Positions 14,212 through 23,053 of a stretch of 43,694 bases of DNA are shown here, one piece after another (position 1 is the stretch's first letter; every line of letters begins with the position of its first letter). The position numbers were made by a program, and so were the translations under genes. Location of the stretch: positions 1 to 43,694 of the forward strand of contig NZ_JAAIVC010000015.1 in NCBI RefSeq assembly GCF_010975005.1, given 5' to 3'. Under the pieces are notes generated by a model. That model worked only from the letters and a program-made list of their open reading frames with translations, was not told the DNA's origin and made no database searches. This stretch comes from Caulobacter sp. 17J65-9. Lineage in GTDB: Bacteria; Pseudomonadota; Alphaproteobacteria; Caulobacterales; Caulobacteraceae.

Positions 14212-15822
14212 TCACTGCTCGTCCGGGTCCGGATAGGCGAACGGATCGGTCGGCTTGGGCTGGGTCGGCACGACGTTGCGCGGCAGCGGCTCGTCGGCCT
14301 CGGCGGCGTTCAGCAGCATCCAGGCCATGACCGCGGCGGCCTGGCGCAGATCTTCCGGACGCAGATGATCGAAGCTGTCCAGGTCGGTGTGGTGGACCTG
14401 GGAGCCGTAGTCCAGCGGGTCCTGCACGAACTGGAAGGCCGGCAGGCCGACGCGGGCCATGTAGACGTGGTCGGTGCCGCCGGTCGGCGCGATCACCACC
14501 TGGTCGGCGCCCTGGCTGCCGTAGGGCGAGAGCCACTCGCGCAGCACCTTGGCGGCGGCGACATTGCCCTCGGCGTAGACGCCGCGGATCTTGCCGGAGC
14601 CGTTGTCCAGGTTGAAGTAGGCGGCCAGGTCCTTGTAGCCGGGCAGCGGCGTGACCGGGAACTGGCTCTGCGACACCGACGGGCCCATCGCCTGCTTGGC
14701 CGCGTCCGGATGCGGCGGGCGCTTGGCCAGGTGGCTGTCGACGTAGGCGGCCGAGCCCAGCAGGCCCTGCTCCTCGCCGTTCCACAGGGCGAAGCGGATG
14801 GTCCGCTTGGGCTTCACGCCCAGCGCCTGCAGGATGCGCGCGGCCTCCATCACCACCGCGGAGCCCGCGGCGTTGTCGGCGGCGCCGTCGGAGGCGACCC
14901 AGCTGTCCAGGTGCGCGCCGGCCATCACGTAGCCCGCTTTGGGGTCGGAGCCCGGAATTTCAGCGAAGACGTTGTAGGCCTTGGTGTCGCGGTCGTCGAA
15001 GCGGACCTGGCTGTCGATCTGAAGCTTCACCGGGCCGGTCTTGGCCAGGCGCGCCAGCCGACGGTAGTCCTCAGCGGCGATCTCCACGCCGGGCAGGGAG
15101 GGCGTGTCGCCGACCTTGTAGTTGTAGCCGGTGCCGTGGACGAGGCCGTTGTCGCGGGCCGACATGCGGCCCCAGGCCACCGCGCCCTCGGCCTTCAGGA
15201 AGGCGTCGAGCTTGCCGGCGAAGGCGCGGCGCTCGATCGACTTGTCCAGCTCGTCCGGATCGAACTTCGGCTGGCGGTACTCGTCGCGCTTCTTCACGTC
15301 GGCGTCGGCCAGGCGCACGAAGGCGGGGTCCTTCGCGTCCTTCGGCGGGGCCGGCCAGCTGATCAGCACGATCTTGCCGGCGAGCTTGCCGCGCCACTGA
15401 TCGAAGTCGGCCTCGCGCTTGATCGGGGCGACGATCACCTCGGCCGACACGGGGCCGTTGGTGGCCGGGGTCCAGGCCACCGGAATGGCGCGCAGCTCGA
15501 TCGGGCGGGGCGTGATCATCTTCACGCTGGAGGACTCGATCCACCAGCCGCGGCCGAAGTCGAAGCCTTCGGTGTGGACGTTCGACAGGCCCCACTCGCG
15601 GAACTGGGCCTGGGTCCAGCGCTCGGCCTCGCGCATGGCGGGCGAGTTGGTCAGGCGACCGCCGATCCGGTCGGTCAGGTACTCGGCGGTGTCGACCACC
15701 TCGCCGTGGTTGAAGGCCTGGTCGTTGATGCGGTTGACCATGCCGAGGTCGGCCGGCTTGGCCTGCGCGCTCGAACCGAGCAGGGCCGCGGCGGCGACCG
15801 CGGCCATAAGATACGTCTTCAC
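14212..15822 (-). CDS. Secreted M28-family zinc peptidase with PA domain
   Basis: A 536-residue exported metallopeptidase, similar in layout to carboxypeptidase Q. It has a signal peptide (MKTYLMAAVAAAALLG to AQA). A PA-type insert covers about 120-270. The M28 zinc site is complete: His304 and Asp306 in GAHLDSW, Asp316 in DGAADN, Glu350 and Glu351 in WNGEEQG (catalytic base plus ligand), Asp406 in FNLDNG, and His478 in VHHTD. It should cut peptides or dipeptides in the periplasm or outside the cell, using two zinc ions. Translation starts at GTG 15822, preceded by GGGGGA. A strong terminator follows. It is transcribed alone. Confidence 0.92.
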   Translation of the reverse strand: MKTYLMAAVAAAALLGSSAQAKPADLGMVNRINDQAFNHGEVVDTAEYLTDRIGGRLTNSPAMREAERWTQAQFREWGLSNVHTEGFDFGRGWWIESSSVKMITPRPIELRAIPVAWTPATNGPVSAEVIVAPIKREADFDQWRGKLAGKIVLISWPAPPKDAKDPAFVRLADADVKKRDEYRQPKFDPDELDKSIERRAFAGKLDAFLKAEGAVAWGRMSARDNGLVHGTGYNYKVGDTPSLPGVEIAAEDYRRLARLAKTGPVKLQIDSQVRFDDRDTKAYNVFAEIPGSDPKAGYVMAGAHLDSWVASDGAADNAAGSAVVMEAARILQALGVKPKRTIRFALWNGEEQGLLGSAAYVDSHLAKRPPHPDAAKQAMGPSVSQSQFPVTPLPGYKDLAAYFNLDNGSGKIRGVYAEGNVAAAKVLREWLSPYGSQGADQVVIAPTGGTDHVYMARVGLPAFQFVQDPLDYGSQVHHTDLDSFDHLRPEDLRQAAAVMAWMLLNAAEADEPLPRNVVPTQPKPTDPFAYPDPDEQ

Positions 15823-15896
15823 TGTTGGACTTCCCCCTATTGTATGGCGACGCTAGACTCGCGCGCGCGCCGTCACAAGGGGGCGGCCCGCGGCGC

Positions 15897-17675
15897 TCAG
15901 GCCGCCGGCCGCAGGCCCTCGCGGCCGGACGGGACGCGGTGCAGCAGCCCGGCCAACGCCTTGAAATCGATGGGCTTGTTGACGTAGGCGTCGGCGCCGG
16001 CGGCATAGCCCGCCTCGTGGTCCTCGGCCCGGGCCGAGGCCGACAGGATCACCACCGGCGTCTCGCGGTTCGGGCCCTCGGTCTCGCGCAGCCGGCGCGT
16101 GGCGGTCAGCCCGTCCATCACCGGCATGTTCACGTCCATCAGGATCAGGTCGTAGGCCTGCGCCTCGCACAGGTTCAGGGCCAGCTGGCCGTTCTCGGCC
16201 GAGGCGGTGGCGTGGCCGGAGGAGGCCAGCCAGGCCTCGACCAGCATGCGGTTGACCGGGTGGTCCTCGACCACCAGCACCTTCAGCGGCTCGCCGGAGT
16301 CGAGGTCGGCGGTGACCTCCTCCTCGACCTTGGCGCGGGCCCAGGCGCGCACCTCGGCATCAATGGTCAGCACGAAGGTCGAGCCCTGGCCCGGCGTGGA
16401 TTCCAGGGTCAGCTCGCCGCCCATCATCTCGGCCAGCTTGCGCGAGATGGTCAGGCCCAGGCCCGTGCCGCCGAAGCGGCGGGTCGAGGAGGCGTCGAGT
16501 TGGGTGAAGGGCTGGAACAGCCGCTCCACGTCCTCCTGCGCGATGCCCGGCCCGGTGTCGGACACGGCGAAGCTCAGGCGCGCGCGGCCGCCTTCGAGGC
16601 GTTCCGACGAAAGCTTCAGGCGCACGGCGCCCTTGTCGGTGAACTTCACCGCGTTGGACAGCAGGTTGTGCACGATCTGCGACAGGCGGTTCGGGTCGCC
16701 GATCACCGCCACCGGGGCCATCGGGTCCAGATCGACGACGTAGTCGACGCCCTTCTCGCGGGCCCGCGCGGTCCAGGCGGCGCCCAGGCGCTCGACCAGT
16801 TCCGGCAGCTCGATCTCGATGGCTTCCAGCTGCATGCGGTCGGCCTCGATCTTGGTCAGGTCGAGGATGTCGTTCAGCAGGGCCAGAAGGCTGTCGCCCG
16901 AGTTGCGGACGATGGAGACGTATTCGCGCTGGGTCGCGTCCAGCCGGCTCGAGGACAGCAGCTGGGCGGCGCCCAACACCCCGTTCATCGGCGTGCGCAG
17001 CTCGTGGCTGACCACGGCCAGGAAGGCGGACTTGGCCTTGTTGGCGGCGTCGGCCTTGTCGCGCGCGCCCTTCAGCTCGGCGATCAGGTGGGCCTGGTGG
17101 TCCTGGAAGGCGGTGATCTTGGCCTGGCCGACGGCGCTGACGATGGTGTGCACCGCCAGGCCCGAGGCCATCATCGGGAAGGCGGCGACCAGCGGCCAGA
17201 AATCGGGCGTGCCCCACAGGCTGGCGGCGAAGCCGATCAGCACGGCGGTGTAGGGGGCCGACACGGCCAGGGCCTGCTTGGGCGAGTTGCGCAGCTGGCT
17301 GAACACCAGCAGGTAGCCGACGCCGATCAGCGACAGGGCCAGCGGCCGGCCGAAGGCGTGGTGCGAGGTCCAGGCCAGCACGGGCGCGGCGGCCCAGAAC
17401 ACGGTTGTGGCGGCGCCCACGGCCGGGAACACGGCGCCCCAGCCGCGCTTCATGCCGGACGCGATGCGCTTCTCGAACCAGCCGCGCACGGCGCCGGCGG
17501 CCGAGGTCAGGACGAACCAGGCCAGCGCCGCGAGCGGCGGAATGGTCACGGCCAGCGCGATCGCCCAGCTGGCGATCAGCCAGTAGCGCAGGTAGTTGGT
17601 CTGCAGAATGGTCGAGAGGGCCTGGGCCGCCTCGCCGGGCTTCGCCTGACGGCGCCCCGTCCTTGTTTCGGCCAT
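15897..17675 (-). CDS. Membrane-bound hybrid histidine kinase with receiver domain
   Basis: A 592-residue sensor. About five or six membrane helices fill residues 30-185. A short coiled coil leads to the HisKA domain with SHELRTPMN (His224 is the phosphate acceptor). The ATPase domain has an N box near LLSNAVKFTD and G boxes (DTGPGIA, GGTGLGLTI). A C-terminal receiver domain (about 463-585) has the acidic pair VVEDH and the acceptor Asp514 in LILMDVNMPVMDG, with Lys in NKPIDF. No Hpt domain is present, so phosphate probably passes to a separate Hpt protein. The membrane sensor has no recognised periplasmic domain, so the signal may be membrane-borne. It stands alone. Confidence 0.92.
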   Translation of the reverse strand: MAETRTGRRQAKPGEAAQALSTILQTNYLRYWLIASWAIALAVTIPPLAALAWFVLTSAAGAVRGWFEKRIASGMKRGWGAVFPAVGAATTVFWAAAPVLAWTSHHAFGRPLALSLIGVGYLLVFSQLRNSPKQALAVSAPYTAVLIGFAASLWGTPDFWPLVAAFPMMASGLAVHTIVSAVGQAKITAFQDHQAHLIAELKGARDKADAANKAKSAFLAVVSHELRTPMNGVLGAAQLLSSSRLDATQREYVSIVRNSGDSLLALLNDILDLTKIEADRMQLEAIEIELPELVERLGAAWTARAREKGVDYVVDLDPMAPVAVIGDPNRLSQIVHNLLSNAVKFTDKGAVRLKLSSERLEGGRARLSFAVSDTGPGIAQEDVERLFQPFTQLDASSTRRFGGTGLGLTISRKLAEMMGGELTLESTPGQGSTFVLTIDAEVRAWARAKVEEEVTADLDSGEPLKVLVVEDHPVNRMLVEAWLASSGHATASAENGQLALNLCEAQAYDLILMDVNMPVMDGLTATRRLRETEGPNRETPVVILSASARAEDHEAGYAAGADAYVNKPIDFKALAGLLHRVPSGREGLRPAA

Positions 17676-17743
17676 GCCCTCCCCCCGGACGGCGTTTAGG
17701 TCGGGGAAAGTTCTATCGTGACCGTTTTAAGACGAGGTGAATC

Positions 17744-17930
17744 TCTCCTCCACCGTAGAGCGAAGCGGCACGGGGGAGGGGGACCATGCGAAGCATGGTG
17801 GAGGGGGCGAGCCGCAGCCGCCCCGCTCAAAGTCTATTCGAATCCGGACCTTACCTTTACGTCGCGCGCCGGCTCGCCCCCTCCACCACACTTCGTGTGG
17901 TCCCCCTCCCCCGCTTCGCAGGGGAGGAGA
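17744..17930. repeat. Large intergenic palindromic repeat, family 1, copy A
   Basis: About 187 bases fill most of the gap between the kinase and bolA. The left arm (17744-17813) and right arm (17871-17930) are long imperfect inverted copies: TCTCCTCC ... GGGGGAGGGGGACC ... GGAGGGGGCGAGCC against GGCTCGCCCCCTCC ... GGTCCCCCTCCCCC ... GGGGAGGAGA. Each arm holds a small hairpin: CCATGC-GAA-GCATGG on the left and CCACAC-TTC-GTGTGG on the right. The centre (17814-17870) is unrelated to that of copy B. Such elements could act as transcription or RNA-processing signals or be mobile (MITE- or REP-like). No terminal duplication is evident. Confidence 0.85.
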
Positions 17931-17938
17931 AAATGCCC

Positions 17939-18220
17939 TCAGCCCGTCTCGGAAGGGGACAAAGCTTTTATCGAGAGGGCGTGCACGGGGCCGGCCAGTT
18001 CTTCGCGCAGGGCCGCGTTGACCCGCCTTTGACGTTCGACGCGAGTCAAGCCCTCGAAAGCCGCCGACACGATCACCACGTTGAAATGGCTCTCTCCGCC
18101 TTCGCGCGTTCCGGCGTGGCCGGCGTGGCGAGCGCTGTCGTCGACGATCTCCAGCCGGTCGGGGCTGAAGGCGGTTTCCAGCTTCCGCCGTAACGCCTGC
18201 GTCACAGAGCCTGGGGACAT
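17939..18220 (-). CDS. BolA-family protein
   Basis: A 93-residue BolA/IbaG-like protein. These small proteins partner with monothiol glutaredoxins, bind iron-sulfur clusters and affect iron and cell-shape control. Seen: RRKLETAFSPDRLEIVDDSA, then HAGHAGTREGGESHFNVVIV (the family's H..H and G.SHF..), FEGLTRVERQRRVNAALREE and a final VHALSIKA. The frame is open far upstream, but ATG at 18220 gives the usual family start, with AAGGAAA about 10 bases before it. It is divergent from the J-domain gene, and the 48-base gap holds a promoter-like element for that gene. The bolA / J-protein / cobS / cobT neighbourhood is common in alphaproteobacteria. Confidence 0.88.
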   Translation of the reverse strand: MSPGSVTQALRRKLETAFSPDRLEIVDDSARHAGHAGTREGGESHFNVVIVSAAFEGLTRVERQRRVNAALREELAGPVHALSIKALSPSETG

Positions 18221-18233
18221 TTCACGGGTTTCC

Positions 18234-18260
18234 TTGAAAGCGACTCTTTCGGGCTTAGAC
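18234..18260 (+). promoter_or_regulatory. Promoter-like element before the J-domain gene
   Basis: TTGAAAG (18234-18240), 12 bases, GCTTAGAC (18253-18260), a moderate match to the Caulobacter housekeeping pattern TTGACGS-N10-14-GCTANAWC. Transcription would start within a few bases of the ATG at 18269, giving a nearly leaderless message, which fits the absence of a ribosome site. A similar GCTTAGA lies just before cobS (19153). Confidence 0.4.
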
Positions 18261-18268
18261 TTCGGATC

Positions 18269-18943
18269 ATGAGCGGCGCGTTTCAATACAAGCCCAAGTT
18301 CGTGGACATCCGCGTCCGTCCTCCCAAATCCGAGGAGGAGGAGGCCGCGAAGAACGACGTCAATCGCCTGAAGCCCGGCGAGAAGCGTTGCGACCATCCG
18401 GACTGCCTGTCGGTGGCCACCGCCAAGGCGCCCAAGTCGCGCGACCTGCCCAACGACTTCTACAATTTCTGCCAGCCGCACGCGGCCGAGTACAACAAGA
18501 GCTGGGACTATTTCGCCGGCATGAACGAGGGCCAGATCCGTCGGGCCCGCGAGGACGAGCTGACCACCGGCGGGCGGCCGACCTGGGCGTTCAAGGCCTC
18601 GCCGAACTCGCGCGAGGCGGCCGCCTTCGCCGCCAAGATGGGCGGGCAGAACACCGGCGGGGCCGGGGCCTACGCCGACCCGTTCGGCATCTTCGGGGCC
18701 GCCAAGCGCCGCGCCCAGGCCGAGGCCGAGACCGCCTCGCGCCGGCTCGGCAAGCTGGAGCGCCAGGCCCTGGCCGACCTCGACCTGGACGACAACGCCG
18801 ACAAGGAGGCGATCCGGGCCCGCTACCTGGACCTGGTCAAGCGCTGCCACCCCGACGCCAACGGCGGCGACCGCTCGGCCGAGCACAAGCTCCAGCGCGT
18901 GATCAAGGCCTACAAGACCTTGCAGAAGACCGGGATGGCGTGA
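18269..18943 (+). CDS. J-domain (DnaJ-like) protein with N-terminal Cys/His motif
   Basis: A 224-residue protein whose C-terminal 55 residues form a J domain: DKEAIRARYLDLVKRCHPDA with the HPD motif at 194-196, then HKLQRVIKAYKTLQK. It should stimulate ATP hydrolysis by DnaK or another Hsp70. The N-terminal part is not DnaJ-like. It carries CDHPDC (41-46) and NFCQPH (67-71), a possible zinc site, followed by YNKSWDYFAGM and a charged linker. This architecture with the J domain at the C-terminus recurs next to cobS in alphaproteobacteria. It may serve assembly of the CobS/CobT complex or an iron-sulfur system, which is inferred from position only. A palindromic repeat follows. Confidence 0.87.
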   Translation: MSGAFQYKPKFVDIRVRPPKSEEEEAAKNDVNRLKPGEKRCDHPDCLSVATAKAPKSRDLPNDFYNFCQPHAAEYNKSWDYFAGMNEGQIRRAREDELTTGGRPTWAFKASPNSREAAAFAAKMGGQNTGGAGAYADPFGIFGAAKRRAQAEAETASRRLGKLERQALADLDLDDNADKEAIRARYLDLVKRCHPDANGGDRSAEHKLQRVIKAYKTLQKTGMA

Positions 18944-18951
18944 GCCTCCCC

Positions 18952-19115
18952 TCTCCTCCCCTGTGAGCGAAGCGAAACGGGGGAGGGGGACCACGCGAAG
19001 CGTGGTGGAGGGGGCGAGCCGGGAGCGCGCCCATCACTCTATAGCGAGCGGCGGCGGTTCGCCCCCTCCACCGCCGTTCCGGCGGTCCCCCTCCCCCGCT
19101 TCGCAGGGGAGGAGA
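18952..19115. repeat. Large intergenic palindromic repeat, family 1, copy B
   Basis: About 164 bases between the J-domain gene and cobS. The left arm (18952-19020) and right arm (about 19056-19115) match those of copy A closely (TCTCCTCC, GGGGGAGGGGGACC, GGAGGGGGCGAGCC and their inverses). The hairpin tips differ: CCACGC-GAA-GCGTGG and CCGCCG-TTC-CGGCGG. Both keep full pairing, and the GAA/TTC loops are unchanged. The centre (19021-19055) is not shared with copy A. The element ends about 50 bases before the cobS start, so it may influence cobS expression. Confidence 0.85.
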
Positions 19116-19166
19116 TAACGGCGCGAAGCTCTCGACCACACCCGTCCGGGCGCTTAGATAACGCCC

Positions 19167-20174
19167 ATGTCCGTGAGCACCGCCCTCCCCGAAACCGATC
19201 CCCTGCTGGCCATGGAGCCGCACCGCCGCGTGTCGGTGCGCGAGGCCTTCGGGGTCGACAGTGACATGACCGTGCCGGCGTTCGAGACCGCCGACCCGCA
19301 CGTGCCGGAGATCGACCCGGCCTACCGGTTCGACCCGCAGACCACGATCGCGATCTGCGCCGGATTCGCCTACGACCGCCGCGTGATGGTCCAGGGCTAT
19401 CACGGCACCGGCAAGTCGACCCACGTCGAGCAGATCGCAGCTAGGCTGAACTGGCCGCTGGTGCGGGTGAACCTGGACAGCCACGTCAGCCGCATCGACC
19501 TGGTCGGCAAGGACGCCATCGTGCTGCGCGAGGGCAAGCAGGTCACCGAATTCCGCGAGGGCATGCTGCCCTGGGCCATCCAGCGCCCGATCGCGCTGGT
19601 CTTCGACGAGTACGACGCCGGCCGCCCGGACGTGATGTTCGTGATCCAGCGCGTGCTGGAGGCTCAAGGCCGCCTGACCCTGCTGGACCAGAACCGGGTG
19701 ATCCGTCCGAACAAGTGGTTCCGCCTGTTCTCGACCACCAACACCATCGGCCTGGGCGACACGACGGGGCTGTATCACGGCACCCAGCAGATCAATCAGG
19801 GCCAGATGGACCGCTGGAACATCGTCACCACCCTGAACTACCTGGACCACGACACCGAGCAGCAGATCGTGCTGGCCAAGACCCCGGAGTACGACAACCC
19901 CGAGGGCAAGCGCACCGTCGCCGCCATGGTCCGGGTCGCCGACATGACCCGCAACGCCTTCATGAACGGCGACATCTCCACGGTGATGAGCCCGCGCACG
20001 GTGATCACCTGGGCCCAGAACGCCACCATCTTCGGCGGCGACGTGGGCATGGCCTTCCGCATGACCTTCCTGAACAAGTGCGACGAGCTGGAGCGCCCCA
20101 CCGTGGCCGAGTTCTACCAGCGCGCCTTCGGGACCGACCTGCCGGAGAGCGCCGCGCGGGTGAAGGTGGCGTAG
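19167..20174 (+). CDS. cobS: Aerobic cobaltochelatase subunit CobS (AAA+ ATPase)
   Basis: CobS is the AAA+ subunit that, with CobT and the large subunit CobN, inserts cobalt into hydrogenobyrinate diamide in aerobic vitamin B12 synthesis. The 335-residue product is full length. It has Walker [10 protein letters not shown] (77-85), Walker B ALVFDEYD (143-150), a sensor region with [11 protein letters not shown], and the family end [20 protein letters not shown]. The N-terminal [18 protein letters not shown] is typical of CobS. cobN is not in the window. In genomes lacking the full B12 pathway, CobS/CobT homologues may have another role. It is separated from cobT by an unrelated low-GC gene, although the two are normally adjacent. 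Confidence 0.93.
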   Translation: MSVSTALPETDPLLAMEPHRRVSVREAFGVDSDMTVPAFETADPHVPEIDPAYRFDPQTTIAICAGFAYDRRVMVQGYHGTGKSTHVEQIAARLNWPLVRVNLDSHVSRIDLVGKDAIVLREGKQVTEFREGMLPWAIQRPIALVFDEYDAGRPDVMFVIQRVLEAQGRLTLLDQNRVIRPNKWFRLFSTTNTIGLGDTTGLYHGTQQINQGQMDRWNIVTTLNYLDHDTEQQIVLAKTPEYDNPEGKRTVAAMVRVADMTRNAFMNGDISTVMSPRTVITWAQNATIFGGDVGMAFRMTFLNKCDELERPTVAEFYQRAFGTDLPESAARVKVA

Positions 20175-20179
20175 CCAAG

Positions 20180-21049
20180 ATGGCGATCATCGAGACAACC
20201 TGCAGCCATTGCCACCGCCAGGCGCAGGTCAAGCTTGTTGCCCGGATTTCTGATGGTCCACGCGCAGGCCGCGCAATGGGACATACCGGCTGGGCGCGAT
20301 CAATTGCGACCAGCGCTACGACCTCTGCTCGCATCTCGAACCTAGGCAACGAGGCGAAGCGGCAGACGCTACTGAAAGATCTGCAAAGCGCCGCCTCCCA
20401 GATAGATAAAATCAAGATCGCGGGAGAACTCGCCCAAATTGCCGCAAAGGGAAAAGACCCGATCATTGCTGCATTTGCCGGAAAGTGTTCGTTTGTAGAT
20501 TGCGGCGGCCCCATCCTTCTCATTGGAAGCCTTGATCATCCTTACGACGTAGCGTTCCAGCCGACTTCAGAACAGTGGGCCGGGATACACGTGCAAGCGT
20601 TCAATGGCGGAGCTTTTGAACTCGCGACGATCTATCCAGTCGCCAGTGGCCTGGACCCTCACCCGGCTTGGCCACAGGTCGCAAAGGAGCAGTTGCCAGA
20701 ACTCGTCGAAGACCTTAACCGCAACCGGAGTCCCAGTCGTATTCTGGCGGGCGCACGCACAGTTCTGGACACTATGCTTAAGGACCTCCTGAAGGAGGAT
20801 ATGCCCAACGGAAGGGGAGCAGCTATTCGACTGCTGCACGAGCGCGGCATCGTAACAGAATCGATCGCCGAATGGTCAAAGAAGCTTTGGAAGGACGGCT
20901 CGGACGCTTCACATGACGGCTCAGGAGATCGCGCGCGAGCCACTGCATACCTCGATTTTTTGAAAGTACTTCTGCGCGTTGCCTATGTGCTTCCCCACGA
21001 CATTGAAGCGCTAAAGGCAAAGGAAGATGCCGAAGCGCTAATTGGATAG
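20180..21049 (+). CDS. DUF4145-domain protein, low-GC insert between cobS and cobT
   Basis: A 289-residue protein. It has a possible zinc site from CSHC (8-11) and CSFVDC in the middle, and a C-terminal half that resembles DUF4145: SRILAGARTVLDTMLKDLLK, then AAIRLLHERGIVTESIAEWS, WKDGSDASHDGSGDRA and a final helix LLRVAYVLPHDIEALKA. DUF4145 is often found in restriction or other defence-related proteins and in stand-alone genes. Its biochemical role is not known. By eye the base composition is near 55% GC, with many A/T third positions, against about 70% around it. ATG at 20180 lies 6 bases after the cobS stop without a clear ribosome site. TAGCC occurs at both edges (20172 and 21047). Confidence 0.75.
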   Translation: MAIIETTCSHCHRQAQVKLVARISDGPRAGRAMGHTGWARSIATSATTSARISNLGNEAKRQTLLKDLQSAASQIDKIKIAGELAQIAAKGKDPIIAAFAGKCSFVDCGGPILLIGSLDHPYDVAFQPTSEQWAGIHVQAFNGGAFELATIYPVASGLDPHPAWPQVAKEQLPELVEDLNRNRSPSRILAGARTVLDTMLKDLLKEDMPNGRGAAIRLLHERGIVTESIAEWSKKLWKDGSDASHDGSGDRARATAYLDFLKVLLRVAYVLPHDIEALKAKEDAEALIG

Positions 21050-21106
21050 CCGCCGTTCGGCCTCCGGCACCTTACGTTCCCCGGTACCCCGCGCTATCTC
21101 ACCCCC

Positions 21107-23053
21107 ATGGCGTCCAAGACCGAAAGCCCCGTCGAGCCGTTCAAGCGTGCGCTGGCGCACGCCACCCGCTCGCTGGCCGAACAGCCGGACCTGGAGATCA
21201 CCTTCTCCGGCGACGGTCCGCGCCTGGCCGGCAACGTGGCGGTGCTGCCCCATCCCCCGCGCGATCTGAACGCGCGTGACGCCGCCCGCATTCGCGGCCT
21301 GGCCGACCAGATGGCGTTGCGCCTGGCCCACCATGACGCCGCCGCCTACGCCAAGGCGCGCCCGGCCGGCAACGAAGCCGCCGCCGTGTTCGAGGCGCTG
21401 GAGCAGGCCCGCATCGACGCGATCGGGGCCAACACGCTCGGCGGCGTGAAGGCCAACCTGGCCGCCGCCCTGGAGCACCGTCTGGAGAAGACCGGGCTGA
21501 ACCGGGTCACCGATCCGTCCATGGTGCCGCTGGCCGACGCGCTGCACCTGATGGTGCGCGAGCGGCTGACGGGCGAAGGCCCGCCGGACGGCAGCCGCAT
21601 CGCCGTCGAGCTGGTGCGCGAGAACATCGAGCGCCGCGCCGGGCGCGAGCTGGACCGGCTGCTCTCCGCCCTGCACGACCAGTCCGCCTTCGCCCGGATC
21701 GCCAAGGCGGTGCTGCGCGACCTGGAGATGGGCGAGACCGAAGCCACGGCCGAGGACACCGCCGACGAGGAAGGCGACGAGGACCAGGGCGCCGAACCCG
21801 AAGAGGGCGAGGACGACGACAGCGGCGGCGACAGCCAGGGCCAGGACGGCGCCTCGATGGAGCGGGGCGAGGACGCCTCGTCCGATAGCCAAAGCGTCGA
21901 CCAGCAGGCCGGCGACAGCGACATGGACGCCGAGGCCGAGATGTCCGACGAGGGCCCGGAGCTGGGCGAAGGCGTCCTGCCCAACCGGCCCGACATCAAG
22001 GACTCAGGCGCGGTCGAGCCGGCCTACAAGGTGTTCACCCGCGCCTTCGACGAGGAGGTGCTGGCTGAGGACCTGTGCGATCCGGAGGAGCTGGATCGCC
22101 TGCGCGCCTTCCTGGACCAGCAGCTGGCGACCCTGTCGGGCGTCGTCTCGCGCCTGGCCAACCGGCTGCAGCGGCGCCTGCTGGCCCAGCAGAACCGCGC
22201 CTGGAGCTTCGACCTGGAGGAAGGCGTGCTGGACGTGGCGCGCCTGACCCGAGTGATCGTCGACCCGACCGCGCCGCTCAGCTTCAAGCAGGAGGAGGAC
22301 ACCCCGTTCCGCGACACGGTGGTGACCATCCTGCTCGACAATTCCGGCTCCATGCGCGGGCGCCCGATCATGGTGGCGGCGGTGTGCGCCGACATCCTGG
22401 CCCGCACGCTGGAGCGCTGCGGCGTGAAGACCGAGGTGCTGGGCTTCACCACCCGCGCGTGGAAGGGCGGGCAGTCGCGCGACGCCTGGATCAAGGCCGG
22501 CAAGCCGCAGAACCCGGGCCGCCTGAACGACCTGCGCCACATCGTCTACAAGCCGGCCGACAGCCCCTGGCGGCGCGCGCGCAAGAACCTCGGCCTGATG
22601 ATGCGCGAGGGCCTGCTGAAGGAGAACATCGACGGCGAGGCGCTGATGTGGGCGCACCAGCGCCTGATCGGCCGGCCCGAGGCGCGGCGGATCCTGATGG
22701 TGATCTCCGACGGCGCGCCGGTCGACGACTCCACCCTCTCGGTCAACTCCGGCCACTATCTGGAGCGCCACCTGCGCCAGGTGATCGGCGAGATCGAGAC
22801 CGCTTCGCCCGTCGAGCTGATCGCCATCGGCATCGGCCACGACGTCACCCGCTACTACCAGCGCGCCGTGACCATCGTGGACGTCGAGCAGCTGGGCGGG
22901 GCCATGGTCGAGAAGCTGGCCGAGCTGTTCGACGAGCGGCCCAAGGCCGTGGGCCGCTCCGAACCCGGCCGCACCCGCGCCTTAGAGGCGGGCGGCGCGC
23001 TGAAGCGCTTCACCAAGGCCGCTTTGGCCCAAGCCGTCGCCGCCGGCCGATGA
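21107..23053 (+). CDS. cobT: Aerobic cobaltochelatase subunit CobT
   Basis: CobT forms the chaperone-like AAA/VWA complex with CobS that drives cobalt insertion by CobN. The 648-residue product has the three expected parts: an N-terminal helical domain ([20 protein letters not shown] onward); a very acidic linker at about 205-300 rich in Glu, Asp and Gly ([17 protein letters not shown]); and a C-terminal von Willebrand A domain with the MIDAS motif [12 protein letters not shown] and later [15 protein letters not shown]. The C-terminal tail is VWA-type followed by a basic helix. It overlaps the next gene by 4 bases (ATGA). It is separated from cobS by the DUF4145 gene, so it may now depend on its own promoter. 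Confidence 0.93.
   Translation: MASKTESPVEPFKRALAHATRSLAEQPDLEITFSGDGPRLAGNVAVLPHPPRDLNARDAARIRGLADQMALRLAHHDAAAYAKARPAGNEAAAVFEALEQARIDAIGANTLGGVKANLAAALEHRLEKTGLNRVTDPSMVPLADALHLMVRERLTGEGPPDGSRIAVELVRENIERRAGRELDRLLSALHDQSAFARIAKAVLRDLEMGETEATAEDTADEEGDEDQGAEPEEGEDDDSGGDSQGQDGASMERGEDASSDSQSVDQQAGDSDMDAEAEMSDEGPELGEGVLPNRPDIKDSGAVEPAYKVFTRAFDEEVLAEDLCDPEELDRLRAFLDQQLATLSGVVSRLANRLQRRLLAQQNRAWSFDLEEGVLDVARLTRVIVDPTAPLSFKQEEDTPFRDTVVTILLDNSGSMRGRPIMVAAVCADILARTLERCGVKTEVLGFTTRAWKGGQSRDAWIKAGKPQNPGRLNDLRHIVYKPADSPWRRARKNLGLMMREGLLKENIDGEALMWAHQRLIGRPEARRILMVISDGAPVDDSTLSVNSGHYLERHLRQVIGEIETASPVELIAIGIGHDVTRYYQRAVTIVDVEQLGGAMVEKLAELFDERPKAVGRSEPGRTRALEAGGALKRFTKAALAQAVAAGR

Noticed and set aside
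15825-17699. A 624-codon open frame on the plus strand
   Set aside because: It is antisense to the hybrid histidine kinase and has the same shadow composition.
19118-19166. A cobalamin riboswitch upstream of cobS
   Set aside because: The space between the repeat and the start codon is too short, and no B12-box-like sequence (GCCACTG) is seen there or before the TonB-dependent receptor.
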